The position numbers and the translations under genes are program-made. From Streptomyces sp. NBC_01116 (GTDB lineage: Bacteria; Actinomycetota; Actinomycetes; Streptomycetales; Streptomycetaceae), in NCBI RefSeq assembly GCF_041435495.1, contig NZ_CP108644.1:2356001-2420000 (forward strand): DNA of 64,000 bases. Direction: 5' to 3'. Positions 7,731 to 17,105 of this stretch are shown here, in pieces. Every line of letters begins with the position of its first letter. Positions within the stretch are counted from its first letter, which is position 1. Under the pieces are notes generated by a model. The model was not told the DNA's origin, searched no databases, and worked only from the letters and a program-made list of their open reading frames with translations.

Positions 7731-9176
7731 GTGACGGCGACACACGCGCGGCCGGAGGCAGGAGCGGGTGGGAGTTCCGCCGTCCACAGGGGTCAGGACC
7801 TGCCGGGGCAGCACGCCCTGGGGAGGTCGCGGGGGCAGGGCGGTCGGGGCCGTTCCGGCGGCCGGGATCTGCTGGCGCTGATGCTCCTGCCCGTGCCCCT
7901 CGTGCTCGCCGTGCTGCCCGCCGCCTTCGCCGGGGGCGGTACCCGCCGGTGGTTCGGCGGGCGCGGAGAGAACGAGCGGGCCGAGGCACAGGCCGCGAAG
8001 GACGCCGCCGCCGAGGCGTTCTACGAGCTGGACAGCGCCCAGCGCGATCTCCGGATCTCCATCGAGACCATCAACGCCGTGGACAACTCCTCCCGCGGTC
8101 GCAAGGCCGCCGAGGACTTCGCCTCGCTCGGCCGGCGCATCGACGAGGTCAGTCACACCTACATCACCGCCGTCGACAGCCACGACCTGGACCGGGACGA
8201 TCTGGAGCCCGCCGTCGCCTCCCGGGCCCGTACCGAGCTGAACCGGGCCAAGGACGGCCTCGTACGGGTCAAGGGCGAGCTGGATCGCTTCGCCCAGGGG
8301 CTCGGGCCCCTGCTGGGCAGCGCGGAGACGCAGCTCGCCCGGCTCGCCCCGGCCGTCGAGCGGGCCCGCCAGGCGCTCCTGGGCGCGAGCAACGCCCTCG
8401 ACGGCGCCCGGGCCGCGGGGCTGCGGGCCGATGAGCTGGCCGCCCGGCTCGCCGCGCTCGCCCCGGAGCTGACCAAGCTGAACCAGGGCGCGGGAAAGCA
8501 CGGCGTCGCGGAGACCCTCCAGCGGGCCGACACGGTGCTGCGCGACGCCGAGGCCGTGCGCACCGAGGCGGAGCGGCTGCCCGAGCGGGCCGCCGAGATC
8601 GACCGCAGGCTCGTCTCGCTGCGGACCCGCGCGCAGGCCCTGACGACCCGGGCGGGCTCGGTGGAGCCGGTGCTCAGCGAGTTGCGGCGGCGCTTCTCGG
8701 CCGCCTGCTGGCAGGACCTCCAGCCCGTCCCGGAGCAGGCCGCCGTCAATGTCCGGCAGGCCGAGGACAAGCTCGCGGAGGCGGCGAAGGCGCGCGACGA
8801 GCAGCGCTGGGCGGACGCCACGTCCCGGCTGTCCACGGTCCGCGCCCTGCTCAACGCCACGGACGAGGCGGTCTCCGCCGCCGGGGACCGGTTGCAGCAG
8901 CTGAACGCCGTGGCGAAGGACCCGCAGCAGGAGATCGAGCGGACCCGGTTCGCGGTGCGGGACGCCCAGCGCCTCGCCATGGCCGGCCGGCACACGCCCG
9001 ACCCTCGGCACGCCCGGCCGCTGGACGACTCCGTGGCCCGGCTGGAACGCGCCATCGCCGGTCTGGAGGGGCGCCACCCCGACTACTGGCACTTCCTGAC
9101 GGAGACCGAGGCCGTACGGCAGACCGCCGCCCGGGTCGTCTCCGACATCCGCGAGGAACGCGGCACCGGCGCCTGA
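7731..9176 (+). CDS. membrane-anchored coiled-coil protein, about 481 aa
   Basis: GTG start at 7731 is preceded by GGAGAGGG, better than any upstream in-frame start. After a Gly/Arg-rich head, one membrane helix (LLALMLLPVPLVLAVLPAAF, about residues 47-67) leads into a long alanine-, glutamate- and arginine-rich helical region (AAKDAAAEAFYELDSAQRDL, LARLAPAVERARQALLG, ADELAARLAALAPEL) that should form coiled coils up to the C-terminus, which ends near HPDYWHFLTETEAVRQTA. I recognise the type as a conserved Streptomyces hypothetical but know no function. Possibly a scaffold on the cytoplasmic face of the membrane. Confidence 0.75.
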   Translation: MTATHARPEAGAGGSSAVHRGQDLPGQHALGRSRGQGGRGRSGGRDLLALMLLPVPLVLAVLPAAFAGGGTRRWFGGRGENERAEAQAAKDAAAEAFYELDSAQRDLRISIETINAVDNSSRGRKAAEDFASLGRRIDEVSHTYITAVDSHDLDRDDLEPAVASRARTELNRAKDGLVRVKGELDRFAQGLGPLLGSAETQLARLAPAVERARQALLGASNALDGARAAGLRADELAARLAALAPELTKLNQGAGKHGVAETLQRADTVLRDAEAVRTEAERLPERAAEIDRRLVSLRTRAQALTTRAGSVEPVLSELRRRFSAACWQDLQPVPEQAAVNVRQAEDKLAEAAKARDEQRWADATSRLSTVRALLNATDEAVSAAGDRLQQLNAVAKDPQQEIERTRFAVRDAQRLAMAGRHTPDPRHARPLDDSVARLERAIAGLEGRHPDYWHFLTETEAVRQTAARVVSDIREERGTGA

Positions 9177-9179
9177 GGC

Positions 9180-9373
9180 GACCAGGTGCTCCCGGAGCGA
9201 CCAGGTGCTCCCCGGGGTGATCGGGTGCTCCCGGGGCGGCCGGTAGCTCCGGAGGCGGTCGGTTGCTCCCGGGGCGGCCGGTAGCACCCGAGGCGGTCGG
9301 TGCCTCCTGAGGCCACGCGTGGCTCCCGAGGCGGCCGAGTTGCCTCTGAGGCGGCTGGTGGGTCCGGGGCGGC
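9180..9373. repeat. about ten imperfect 19-20 bp tandem repeats
   Basis: Directly after the stop of the coiled-coil gene run roughly ten degenerate copies of a unit close to CCGGTNGCTCCCGGGGCGG. The copies differ by several bases each. No open frame through them resembles a protein. Lies between two plus-strand genes. Confidence 0.75.
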
Positions 9374-9422
9374 AGGGCGGGGGCCCGTAGCCCCCCGGCC
9401 GCGATGGCTCTAGCCTGAGCCC

Positions 9423-9641
9423 ATGCCTCGCTATGAATTCCGCTGCCGCACCTGCGGAGACACGTTCGAAGTCAGCCGCCCCATGGCTCAGTCCTCGGAC
9501 CCCGCCGCCTGCCCCGCAGGCCACGACGACACCGTCAAGCTGCTGTCCGCCGTGGCCGTGGGCGGTGGGGCCGGGTCCGCTCCCGCGCCTTCCGGCGGCG
9601 GTGGGGGCGGGGGCTGCTGCGGGGGAGGGTGCTGCGGCTGA
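9423..9641 (+). CDS. FmdB family zinc-ribbon protein, 72 aa
   Basis: Begins MPRYEFRCRTCGDTFEV with a C-x-x-C pair. A second Cys/His group (CPAGH) follows at about residue 35, then TVKLLSAVAVGGG: the standard FmdB regulatory-protein zinc ribbon. The C-terminus is a glycine stretch ending in CCGGGCCG, common in Streptomyces members and possibly metal-binding. Predicted small cytoplasmic protein; role unknown. Confidence 0.9.
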   Translation: MPRYEFRCRTCGDTFEVSRPMAQSSDPAACPAGHDDTVKLLSAVAVGGGAGSAPAPSGGGGGGGCCGGGCCG

Positions 9642-9680
9642 GCCCGGCCGTCGCCTCTGGGCCTCGCACCAGCCGGGGGC

Positions 9681-10340
9681 CTACTTCTTTCGGGACAGCG
9701 TCAGGCCGTCCGAGACCGTCAGCAGGACGCTGTCCATCCGGTCGTCGGCGCTCACGTGGTCGTTGAACTCCTTGATCGCCGCCGTCGGGCCGGTCGCCTC
9801 CGGGTCCGTGACCCCGCCGTGGAAGAGCACGTTGTCCGTGGCGATGACCCCGCCCTGCCGCATCCGGGGCACCAGCTCCTCCCAGTAGGCGATGTAGCCG
9901 CCCTTGTCCGCGTCCAGGTAGGCGAAGTCGATGTGCGGCTCGGCGGGCATCGCGCGCAGGGTGTCCAGGGCGGGGGCGATGCGCAGGTCGATCCGGTCCG
10001 CGACGCCCGCCTTATCCCAGGCCTCCCGGCCGTACGCCGTCCACTCCTCCGAGATGTCGCAGGCGATCAGCGTGCCGTCGGCGGGCAGCGCCTGGGCCAT
10101 CGCCAGGGCGCTGAAGCCGGTGAACGTGCCGACCTCCACCACGTGCCGGGCGCCGACCAGCCGGACGAGGAAGGCGAGCAGGGGGGCCTGTTCCTCGGCC
10201 GACTGCATGCCGGCGTGGTCGGGGAACCGTGCGTACGTGGTGTCCACCAGCTCCCGCTGGACCGGGTCCAGCGGCGGGTTGTGGGCCAGCATGTACGCGT
10301 ACAGCTCGCCGGTGATCGTGGTGTCGTTGCCCTTGGTCAT
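9681..10340 (-). CDS. O-methyltransferase, SAM-dependent, 219 aa
   Basis: Start ATG 10340 (MTKGNDTTITGELYAYM). The class I SAM motif VVEVGTFTGFSALAMA lies around residues 66-82, followed by LIACDISEEWTAY (acidic ribose-binding residue), IDFAYLDADKGGY and IATDNVLFHGGV, exactly the layout of the caffeoyl-CoA / catechol-type O-methyltransferase family (Methyltransf_3). Length is typical. It transfers methyl from SAM to a hydroxyl on an unknown small substrate. Same strand as the Ter-associated HAD gene but about 40 bases downstream of it, so possibly read through. Confidence 0.9.
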   Translation of the reverse strand: MTKGNDTTITGELYAYMLAHNPPLDPVQRELVDTTYARFPDHAGMQSAEEQAPLLAFLVRLVGARHVVEVGTFTGFSALAMAQALPADGTLIACDISEEWTAYGREAWDKAGVADRIDLRIAPALDTLRAMPAEPHIDFAYLDADKGGYIAYWEELVPRMRQGGVIATDNVLFHGGVTDPEATGPTAAIKEFNDHVSADDRMDSVLLTVSDGLTLSRKK

Positions 10341-10381
10341 GCCCCCAGCCTCGCGCAACCCGCGCCCGTCAGCAGGGAATA

Positions 10382-11203
10382 TCAGACAGCCGCGGCCGCC
10401 AGGAACCGGCGCAGGATCTCCTCCCCCGCCGCTCCTCCCCGCTCCTCCAGGGCCACCACGTGCGGGGCCCGCCAGCCCTCGTCGGCCAGTTCGCCGTGGC
10501 CGGGGCGCCAGCCGAGGTCGGCGGCGAGCAGCAGGTCCGCGTCGAGGAGGGAGTCCCCGGCGGCGAGCGTGCGCGTGGCGCCGGTGCGGCGGGCGACCTC
10601 GTGCATGGCGGCGCTCTTGGTGAGCGGCGCCGGGACCACGTAGATCTTGCGGCCCTGGAGGGAAACCGTCCAACCGCGCGGCCCGGCCCAGGCGGCCAGT
10701 TCCTTCGCCCATTCCTCGGGCAGCAGGGAGCGTTCGACGACGAGGTAGGCGAAGAGGTCCTCGGCGACCCGTTCCTTGAGCAGCCAGGCCGGGTCGGCGG
10801 TGGTGGCGAGGTGAGCGCGGATCTCGGTGAGCGGGGCGCACTCCTGTGCGATGCGGGCCTCCACCCGCCGCTGCCAGTCGCGGTCGGAGACGCCGTCGAC
10901 CAGGATGTGGCCGCCGTTGGCGCAGATCGCGTACCGGGAGGCGGGGCCGGGGAGGTGGATGCGGCCGTACTGCTCGCGGGTGCGGGTGGTCGTCGGGACG
11001 AAGACGGTGGAGGTCGCCACCTCGGTGAGGAGGGCGGCGGCCGTCTCGGTCAGGTACGAGAGCGGCTTGTGGCCGTACACCTCCACGCACAGCAGCCGCG
11101 GCGCCTCCGCGTCGGGCATCGACAGGTCGAGGGAGGCCGCCGAGTAGATCAGCGTGCGGTCGAGGTCGCTCGCCACCAGGGTGGCCGGTGAAGTCGTGCT
11201 CAT
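10382..11203 (-). CDS. HAD superfamily phosphatase of the Ter-associated biosynthetic operon, 273 aa
   Basis: The N-terminus holds ASDLDRTLIYSA: the DxD nucleophile pair (Asp13, Asp15) of HAD hydrolases. A later TLAAGDSLLDADLL motif supplies the metal-binding aspartates, with a Lys (LTKSAAMHEV) between. A cap of about 100 residues lies between them. The ATG overlaps the stop of the PRTase-TRSP-StiP gene by four bases, so translation is coupled. From published analysis of Ter systems (Anantharaman, Iyer and Aravind), a HAD enzyme accompanies the PRTase and CitE-like lyase in a proposed nucleoside-like metabolite pathway; the exact reaction is unproven. Confidence 0.85.
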   Translation of the reverse strand: MSTTSPATLVASDLDRTLIYSAASLDLSMPDAEAPRLLCVEVYGHKPLSYLTETAAALLTEVATSTVFVPTTTRTREQYGRIHLPGPASRYAICANGGHILVDGVSDRDWQRRVEARIAQECAPLTEIRAHLATTADPAWLLKERVAEDLFAYLVVERSLLPEEWAKELAAWAGPRGWTVSLQGRKIYVVPAPLTKSAAMHEVARRTGATRTLAAGDSLLDADLLLAADLGWRPGHGELADEGWRAPHVVALEERGGAAGEEILRRFLAAAAV

Positions 11204-13818
11204 GCGCCCTGCACCGCCTTGCCGTCCGCGCCCGTCGCGCCGCGCGTGAACCGGGGGTGGATCAGTCCGACACAGCTGTACGGGAGGTCGTCGACCTCCT
11301 CGACGGGGACTCCGCGCTGTTCGGCCAGCAGCCGGATGTGCTCCAGGTCCGCGCCCGCGCCGCGCTTGGCGAGGATCTTCCAGGGGACCCGGCGGAGCAG
11401 GACCCGGGTGGTCTCGCCGACGCCCGGCTTGACCAGGTTGACGTCGTGGATGCCGTACTCCTCGCTGATCCGCTCGACGGCCGCCCAGCCCTCCCAGGTC
11501 GGGGCGCGGTCGGCGGCGAGGAGTTCCTTGGCCGCCGCCTCGACCTGGCCCGCCACCTCGTCGAAGCGGGCGGCGATCGTGTCGAGGAAGAGGCCCGAGA
11601 CGTCGGAGTCCGCCAGCTCCCGGTAGAACTTCCCGCCGTGGAAGTCGTCGGGGCCGACCAGGTCGGCGCGGAGCACCGTACGGGAGATGAGGCCGGACAC
11701 CGTGGAGTTGAGGCAGGCCGAGGGGATGAGGAAGTCCTCGCGGGTGCCGTACGTCCGCACGCAGCCGCCCGGGTCGGCGAGCACCGAGATCTCCGGGTCG
11801 AAGCCGGCGGGCCCGCCGGACGCCTCGAACTCCGTGATGGCCGCGGCCAGTTCGCGGGTGATCGCGCCCTTCCCGGTCCAGCCGTCGACGAACACCACGT
11901 CGGCCGGGTCGTGATGGGCGGCCAGCCAGCGCAGGGCGGTGGCGTCGATGCCTCGGCCCCGGACGATGGAGATGGCGTAGTGCGGCAGGTCCAGGCCGTG
12001 CCGGTGCTGGGCCCAGCGGCGCATCAGCACGCCGACCGGGGTTCCGGCGCGGGCGAGCGAGACGAGCACGGGGCGCGGGCCGCGTTCGGCGAGGACCGTC
12101 TCGGTGACGGTGCCGACCGCGCGGGCGATGCGGGCGGCGGAGGTCTCCAGCGCCGCGGTGAACAGGGCCTGGTAGGCGGCGCTCGGCTGGTACTCGACGG
12201 GCAGCGACTCCGCGTAGTGCGCGCCGCCGCTCTGGATCGCCTCCTCGCGCTCCTCGGTGGGCGCTTCCAGCTCGGTGTCCGAGAGGTCCTGGAGCAGCCA
12301 GCCGACGTCCTCCGGCGCGTAACTGGAGAAGGCGGGGCCTCGGAGGGGCTCGGGCAGCACGGCGGGCTCCTGCCGGTGGGGAACGGGTGCGGGGGTGGCG
12401 GGTGCGGGGGTGTACGAGGGGACGACCGCGAGGAGTACGTGGCCGGTGTGCTCGGCGAGCCGGGCCAACAGCCCGTCGGGGGCGTGCAGTTCCGGGGTGT
12501 CGGCGGTGGAGTCGACGACGGCGACCACCGCGTCGAAGCCGGCGCCCGCCACGTTGTAGGCGTACCGGTCGCCGGGGCCGTCCGCCGGGTCGTCGTGGGC
12601 CGGGAAGACGAGGCGGGTGCGTATCGCGTAGCCGGGGTCGTCGACGGCCAGGACGGGTGAGCGGGTGGTGGTGGAGTAGCGGACCTCTGCGTCGGTTCCC
12701 AGCGCGGCTTCGAGGGCGGTGCCCAGGCGCAGCGGGGCGTACATCAGCTCCTCGAAGCCGAGGACGAGGACCCGGCGGGGGCGGGGGCCGGCGTGGTCTC
12801 CCAGCCTGGCCGCGATCCGGTCCGCCATGCCCGGGAGCGCCGCTTCCAGCGCCGCCCGGTGGGCGGGGGTGAAGCCGTGCCGGCCTCCGTCGGGCACGGC
12901 GGCCGGCCAGTCGAGGTCGACGCGGGTGACGGGGGCGGGGACGGGGACGAGGACCGCGCCTGCGGCGGAGCCGGCGGGCGGCTGTCCCTGCCCGGCCCGC
13001 CCGGACCGCGCTGCCAGGTCCGCCTGCCGTGCTTGCTCCGCCTTTTCCGCCTGCCGCGCCTGTTCCGCCTCCTGGGCCGCGACCAGGGCCTGGCCGCGTT
13101 CCAGCACGCCGTCCGGCAGGGCGACCGTTCCGGTGCTGCGCGTCACCAGGTCGACACGGGCGCCGATCTCGGCGGCGAAGGCGGACAGCCGGTCGCGGTC
13201 GCCGGCCGAGCGCATGTCGACCAGGGCGACGATGACGTACCGCTCGCGCGGGTGCAGGGCGTGCAGCGCGCGGATGGTGTTCAGGACCGTGTTGCCGGTG
13301 GAGAACTCGTCGTCGACCAGCACCAGCACCGAGGCGTCGGCCCCGGTCCCGCCGCTCGCCAGCAGATCGCGGTCCTCCGGCAGCAGCAGGTGCGAGGTGG
13401 CGTGCGAGTGGGACTCCTCGAAGCCGCCCGCCTGACGGACGCCCGCCACCGGCCGGCGGGTGGAGTGCAGGTACGGGGCGTCCCGCAGGCCGTCCGCCAC
13501 AGCGTGGCCGAGGCCGGTGGCCGTCTCCGCGTAGCCGAGAACCACCGCGCGGCGGGCCTCCTCGGCGCCGAGCAGCGCCCGTACCCGCTCACCCAGCTCG
13601 AACCCGGCCCCGTGGACGACGGAGGGCCGCTGGGGCACGTGCTTGCCCAGCACGTTGGACACCAGCAGATGCGCCCGCTTGGGGTTGCGGCGCAGGGCCA
13701 GGCCCAGCAGTTCCCGGAGCTCTCCGTCGCCTTCGAGGGCGACTCCCAGTCGCTCCGCCACCCAGCTGCCCGACCACACCACGTCCACGGCCTCTTCTCT
13801 CGTCGCGCGCTCGCTCAT
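11200..13818 (-). CDS. phosphoribosyltransferase-TRSP-StiP fusion protein, 872 aa
   Basis: Three parts are visible. Residues about 20-240 form a type I PRTase with the PRPP loop VLVDDEFSTGNT near residue 167. A Lys/Glu/Gln/Ala-rich linker (around 245-285) may be a coiled coil. Residues about 300-480 match the TRSP domain found after such PRTases. Residues about 498-830 match the 'StiP' family (stress-induced protein of Ter operons): SSYAPEDVGWLLQDL, then YAISIVRGRGID, VFVDGWTGKGAI and FLIPSACLNSTVSGLISRT. In many bacteria these are separate proteins. It sits ten bases after the lyase gene and overlaps the HAD gene. Confidence 0.85.
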   Translation of the reverse strand: MSERATREEAVDVVWSGSWVAERLGVALEGDGELRELLGLALRRNPKRAHLLVSNVLGKHVPQRPSVVHGAGFELGERVRALLGAEEARRAVVLGYAETATGLGHAVADGLRDAPYLHSTRRPVAGVRQAGGFEESHSHATSHLLLPEDRDLLASGGTGADASVLVLVDDEFSTGNTVLNTIRALHALHPRERYVIVALVDMRSAGDRDRLSAFAAEIGARVDLVTRSTGTVALPDGVLERGQALVAAQEAEQARQAEKAEQARQADLAARSGRAGQGQPPAGSAAGAVLVPVPAPVTRVDLDWPAAVPDGGRHGFTPAHRAALEAALPGMADRIAARLGDHAGPRPRRVLVLGFEELMYAPLRLGTALEAALGTDAEVRYSTTTRSPVLAVDDPGYAIRTRLVFPAHDDPADGPGDRYAYNVAGAGFDAVVAVVDSTADTPELHAPDGLLARLAEHTGHVLLAVVPSYTPAPATPAPVPHRQEPAVLPEPLRGPAFSSYAPEDVGWLLQDLSDTELEAPTEEREEAIQSGGAHYAESLPVEYQPSAAYQALFTAALETSAARIARAVGTVTETVLAERGPRPVLVSLARAGTPVGVLMRRWAQHRHGLDLPHYAISIVRGRGIDATALRWLAAHHDPADVVFVDGWTGKGAITRELAAAITEFEASGGPAGFDPEISVLADPGGCVRTYGTREDFLIPSACLNSTVSGLISRTVLRADLVGPDDFHGGKFYRELADSDVSGLFLDTIAARFDEVAGQVEAAAKELLAADRAPTWEGWAAVERISEEYGIHDVNLVKPGVGETTRVLLRRVPWKILAKRGAGADLEHIRLLAEQRGVPVEEVDDLPYSCVGLIHPRFTRGATGADGKAVQGA

Positions 13819-13828
13819 CGACGCGCGC

Positions 13829-15088
13829 TCAGTTCTTCAGGCCGGCGGCCAGCAGGTCCACGAAGCCGACGTCTTCCTTGGCCACCCCGAAGACCTCGGC
13901 CCGCTGGAGCGTGCGCTCGGCCCAGGCCCGGTGGGGCTTCACTTCGTTCATCTTGTTCGTGTACGCCGAGCGCAGCACCCCGCCGCCCCCGCGCTCCGGA
14001 CTCAGGATGTCCTGGGCGTCGGTGTACTCCTCGTGGCTGACCACGGACAGTGCGTGGACCGGTGCCACGTGCGACGGGTGGATGCAGGTCTTGCCGAGCA
14101 GCCCGTTGGCGCGGTCGAGCTCGATCTCCCGGAGCAGTCCGTCGAGGTCGTGCTGGATGAGGGCCGTGCGCAGTTCCTCGGCCCGGCCCTCCAGGAAGGG
14201 GCTGCGGCGCAGCTGGGGCTTGAACATGCGCTCCTGGCGGCGGAAGTACTCCCAGACCGGGCCGGTGATCGTGAAGCCGGTGCCGTCGGCCCGGCCGAGC
14301 ACGTTGACCACGTCGGCGATCACGGAGGCGACGATGTGGACGTCGTAGGCCGTCATGTCGGGCGCGCGGCGGAGTCCGTAGGCCGAGCAGAAGTCGGTGA
14401 CGCCGAGGCGCAGGGCGAGCACCCGGTCCCGGTGCTTCTCCACGCTGCGGGCGATGCCCTGGAGGATTTCGCCGCGCGTCTCCAGATGGAGCAGCTCGGG
14501 GGATTCGAGGACCGGCATGGCGAAGAGCCGTCGTCCGCACGCCGCCTCGGCCTCGGCGAGGGCCTCCAGGAACTGTCGACCACGGTCCTCGGTGAATTTG
14601 GGAAGTACGAAACCGGACAACATCCGGACCGAGTCGCCGAGGCGGCGCACCAGGTCGGTGATCTGAGCCGGTTCCCGTACGCGGATGAAGAGCAGCGGCA
14701 TATCGGCGCTCGCCGCGCCCGCGGCATCGTCCGGGCCCTGTGCGCCGCTCCCCGATGCCGTGTCCTGGCTCCCCGGCCCCGCCCCCCGGGTCCCGGATGC
14801 CGCGTCCTTGGCGGCCAGCGCGGCAAACTGCCTGATCAGGTTGGTTTCGGCACCGACGACCTCGGCGTCGTCGATGGAGTCCTCCAGGCACAGCACCATG
14901 GAGACGACGCCGCGCGCGGCCTGCTTGAGCACGTCGTCGGCGAGCGACGGCCGGGTGGCCGGGGAGTAGAGCGTGGCTCCCAGGGCGACGGAGAGCATCC
15001 GTGCCGGGGAGTCCGCGGTGAAGGTGCAGGGCTCCCTGAAGAACAGCCCCTCGCGGGCAGTGGGCGATATATGCCCGAAGTGACGCAT
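13829..15088 (-). CDS. HpcH/HpaI aldolase / citrate-lyase-beta-like protein of the Ter operon, 419 aa
   Basis: Start ATG 15088 (MRHFGHISPTAREGLFF) with GGGGGAAAAAG upstream. The CitE-like TIM barrel is shown by VVSMVLCLEDSIDDAEV (metal and carboxylate binding), a later 'RLGVTDFCSAYGLRR' strand, VANVLG-type elements and CIHPSHV near the C-terminus. A Gly/Ser/Ala-rich insert (about residues 95-125) is low complexity. It is the first gene of a tight three-gene minus-strand operon with the PRTase fusion and HAD genes, divergent from a TerD gene, and probably acts on a carbon-carbon bond in the proposed Ter-linked metabolite pathway. Confidence 0.85.
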   Translation of the reverse strand: MRHFGHISPTAREGLFFREPCTFTADSPARMLSVALGATLYSPATRPSLADDVLKQAARGVVSMVLCLEDSIDDAEVVGAETNLIRQFAALAAKDAASGTRGAGPGSQDTASGSGAQGPDDAAGAASADMPLLFIRVREPAQITDLVRRLGDSVRMLSGFVLPKFTEDRGRQFLEALAEAEAACGRRLFAMPVLESPELLHLETRGEILQGIARSVEKHRDRVLALRLGVTDFCSAYGLRRAPDMTAYDVHIVASVIADVVNVLGRADGTGFTITGPVWEYFRRQERMFKPQLRRSPFLEGRAEELRTALIQHDLDGLLREIELDRANGLLGKTCIHPSHVAPVHALSVVSHEEYTDAQDILSPERGGGGVLRSAYTNKMNEVKPHRAWAERTLQRAEVFGVAKEDVGFVDLLAAGLKN

Positions 15089-15309
15089 CTTTTTCCCCCG
15101 AACTGCCGGATCGGCCGGACCGTGCATGGCCGGTAATAGTACGTACGGACGGGTGTCAACAGTTCCCCATGTACATGAATTTCCGGTTACCCGCCTCTCG
15201 TCCCGGCCCCTCTCCCGGTATCGTCACGCCCTGCCCGCGCGGCCTCCGGGCACGGCCGTGCCGCCCCCCGCGTTGTCCGCACGGGCCCCCAGCAGGCAGG
15301 ATGACGGTC

Positions 15310-16176
15310 ATGACGCACACGATGCTGAAGGGCTCGAACGTCCCCGTCGATGCCGCGGCCGTACGGGCCGTGCTGCGCTGGACCCCGGGCGCCGGGGTTC
15401 CCGACGTGGACGCCTCCGCCCTGCTCCTCGGTGCGTCCGGCCGGGTGCGGTCCGATGAGGACTTCGTCTTCTACAACCAGCCCCGGCACCCCTCGGGCCT
15501 GGTCCGGCGGCTGCCGAAGCGCAGTGTCCCGGAGGGGCTGACGGACACGGTCGAGGCGGACCTCGGTGCGCTGGACGCGTCGGTGGACCAGGTGGTCATC
15601 GCGGCCTCCTCCGACGGGGCCGCCTTCGAACACGTCCTGGACCTGCGGATACTCCTGTTCGACGCCGCGTTCGCCGAGGGCGAGCCGCTGGCGGTGTTCG
15701 ATGTCCGGCCGGAGACCGGGGAAGAGACGGCGATCATCTGCGGCGAGCTGTACCGCCGCGGCGAGGGATGGAAGTTCCGCGCGGTCGGCCAGGGGTATCC
15801 CACCGGCCTGATCGGCCTCGCCACGGCCTTCGGCATCTCGGTGGACGAGTCGGAGGCCGTGAACGGGCCGCAGGACCCGGGCGCGTCGGCGGGCGCGGGG
15901 CCCCTCCCCGCCGCCGTGCCCCCGCCGCCGGCCGTGCCGCCCGGGCCCGGCCCGGACTCCCAGGCCACGGTCCAGCACCAGCAGCCCTCCTACGGCTATC
16001 CGCCACCGGTCGCGCACCCCGCTGCCGCCGCGGCCCACCAGCCGGCGTACGGCTATCCGCAGTCTGCCGCCGAGCCGCCCGCGTACGGCTATCCGCAGCC
16101 CGCGGCAGCCGCCGCGCACGCGCCCGACCCCCATTTCGCGCTGCCTCCACAGGGTCCGCAGTTCGTACGGTCCTGA
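15310..16176 (+). CDS. TerD family protein with YGYP-repeat tail, about 288 aa
   Basis: The N-terminal 190 residues are a TerD domain: MLKGSNVPVDAAAVRAVL, DVDASALLLGASGRVRSDED, FVFYNQPRHP, then EETAIICGELYRRGEGWKFR and AVGQGYPTGLIGLA. The calcium-binding acid cluster seems mostly kept. The remaining 100 residues are Pro/Ala/Gln-rich with three or four copies of [AS]YGYP[PQ], probably disordered. The ATG at 15310 has AGG nine bases upstream; an ATG at 15301 is also in frame. Divergent from the lyase operon, so both may share control. TerD proteins are linked to tellurite, metal and phage stress. Confidence 0.85.
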   Translation: MTHTMLKGSNVPVDAAAVRAVLRWTPGAGVPDVDASALLLGASGRVRSDEDFVFYNQPRHPSGLVRRLPKRSVPEGLTDTVEADLGALDASVDQVVIAASSDGAAFEHVLDLRILLFDAAFAEGEPLAVFDVRPETGEETAIICGELYRRGEGWKFRAVGQGYPTGLIGLATAFGISVDESEAVNGPQDPGASAGAGPLPAAVPPPPAVPPGPGPDSQATVQHQQPSYGYPPPVAHPAAAAAHQPAYGYPQSAAEPPAYGYPQPAAAAAHAPDPHFALPPQGPQFVRS

Positions 16177-16241
16177 GCCGGTTCCCGCTCCCGTCCCCGG
16201 GAGTACCGCTCCCGTCCCCGGGTCCTCACGGCTGACCGGGC

Positions 16242-16976
16242 TCAGGTCCGGGACTTGTAGCCGCGCCCCCATTGCATGCCGTAGCCGTACAGCCGGTCCA
16301 ACTCCGACTGGAAGCCGTACACGAACTTCACCTCGCGGCGCACGATCAGCTCGTCCTTGATGTTCTCCACGGTGAACACCGCGCAGGAGCGGGCCTGCGG
16401 TGCGCGCTCGTCCAGCTCGATCTCGATGCGCGGGCCGTTGCCCGGGTAGAGCGTGACCTTGGCGTGCGTACGGTCGAAGGCGGGCGTCCGGTCGTAGATG
16501 TAGACGAAGAACAGCAGCCGCTTGATCTGGTCGCGCTGGTCGAGGTTGACGTAGACCGTCTCCCCCGAGGGCGCGCCGAACCGGTCGTCGCCGCTGAGCC
16601 GGACGTAGGGCGGGCCGTTGAGGTCGCCGATCAGGCTGCCCAGCGGCTGTACGACGCCCTTGGTGCCGTCCATCAGCTCGTACATGCAGCCGAGGTCCAG
16701 GTCGACGTTGACGACGCCCTGGGTGTGCGCCTGGACGACCTCGGGCTTGAAGAGCTGGAGGGGGCGCCGCAGCATGCCGCTCTGGCGCGACCGGCCCTCG
16801 ATGTCCGAGGTCCGCATCCGCCAGGACAGGTTGACCCGGAGGTTGCCCGACAGGGCCCCCTGCTTGTTGAGCGAGATCGTCGCGTTGCGTTTGGACAGCA
16901 CGACCGCGCTCGACGTCGAGTTGCCCGAGTCGAACTGCGCCGCGCGCCCCGGCCACAGGCCGTCGAAGAATCCCAT
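16242..16976 (-). CDS. TerA-like tellurium-resistance family protein, 244 aa
   Basis: Starts MGFFDGLWPGRAAQFDSGN at ATG 16976. The sequence contains a TerD/TerA-type beta sandwich: VNVDLDLGCMYELMDGTKGV in place of TerD's LDASALL, NGPPYVRLSGDDRFG in place of the TerD nNl loop, then 'ETVYVNLDQRDQIKRLLFFV' and a C-terminal VYGFQSELDRLYGYGMQWG. This arrangement fits TerA-related proteins of Actinobacteria. Cytoplasmic. It follows the DUF475 gene on the same strand at about 130 bases and probably belongs to the same stress locus. Confidence 0.75.
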   Translation of the reverse strand: MGFFDGLWPGRAAQFDSGNSTSSAVVLSKRNATISLNKQGALSGNLRVNLSWRMRTSDIEGRSRQSGMLRRPLQLFKPEVVQAHTQGVVNVDLDLGCMYELMDGTKGVVQPLGSLIGDLNGPPYVRLSGDDRFGAPSGETVYVNLDQRDQIKRLLFFVYIYDRTPAFDRTHAKVTLYPGNGPRIEIELDERAPQARSCAVFTVENIKDELIVRREVKFVYGFQSELDRLYGYGMQWGRGYKSRT

Positions 16977-17105
16977 ACCAACCCCCACCTGTTCGCGCGC
17001 CCCGGACATCACCGCGGGGCGGCCACCGGGCCGGGTCCGGGAGATCCCGGAGAGCCGTCGCCGTGTGGGCCGCCCCGCAGAGAGCGTTCCTCAATCCTTA
17101 CCGGG

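Noticed and set aside
7680..9524. 614-residue minus-strand frame opposite the coiled-coil gene
   Set aside because: Gly/Arg-rich shadow without a ribosome site; it also runs through the tandem repeats at 9180.
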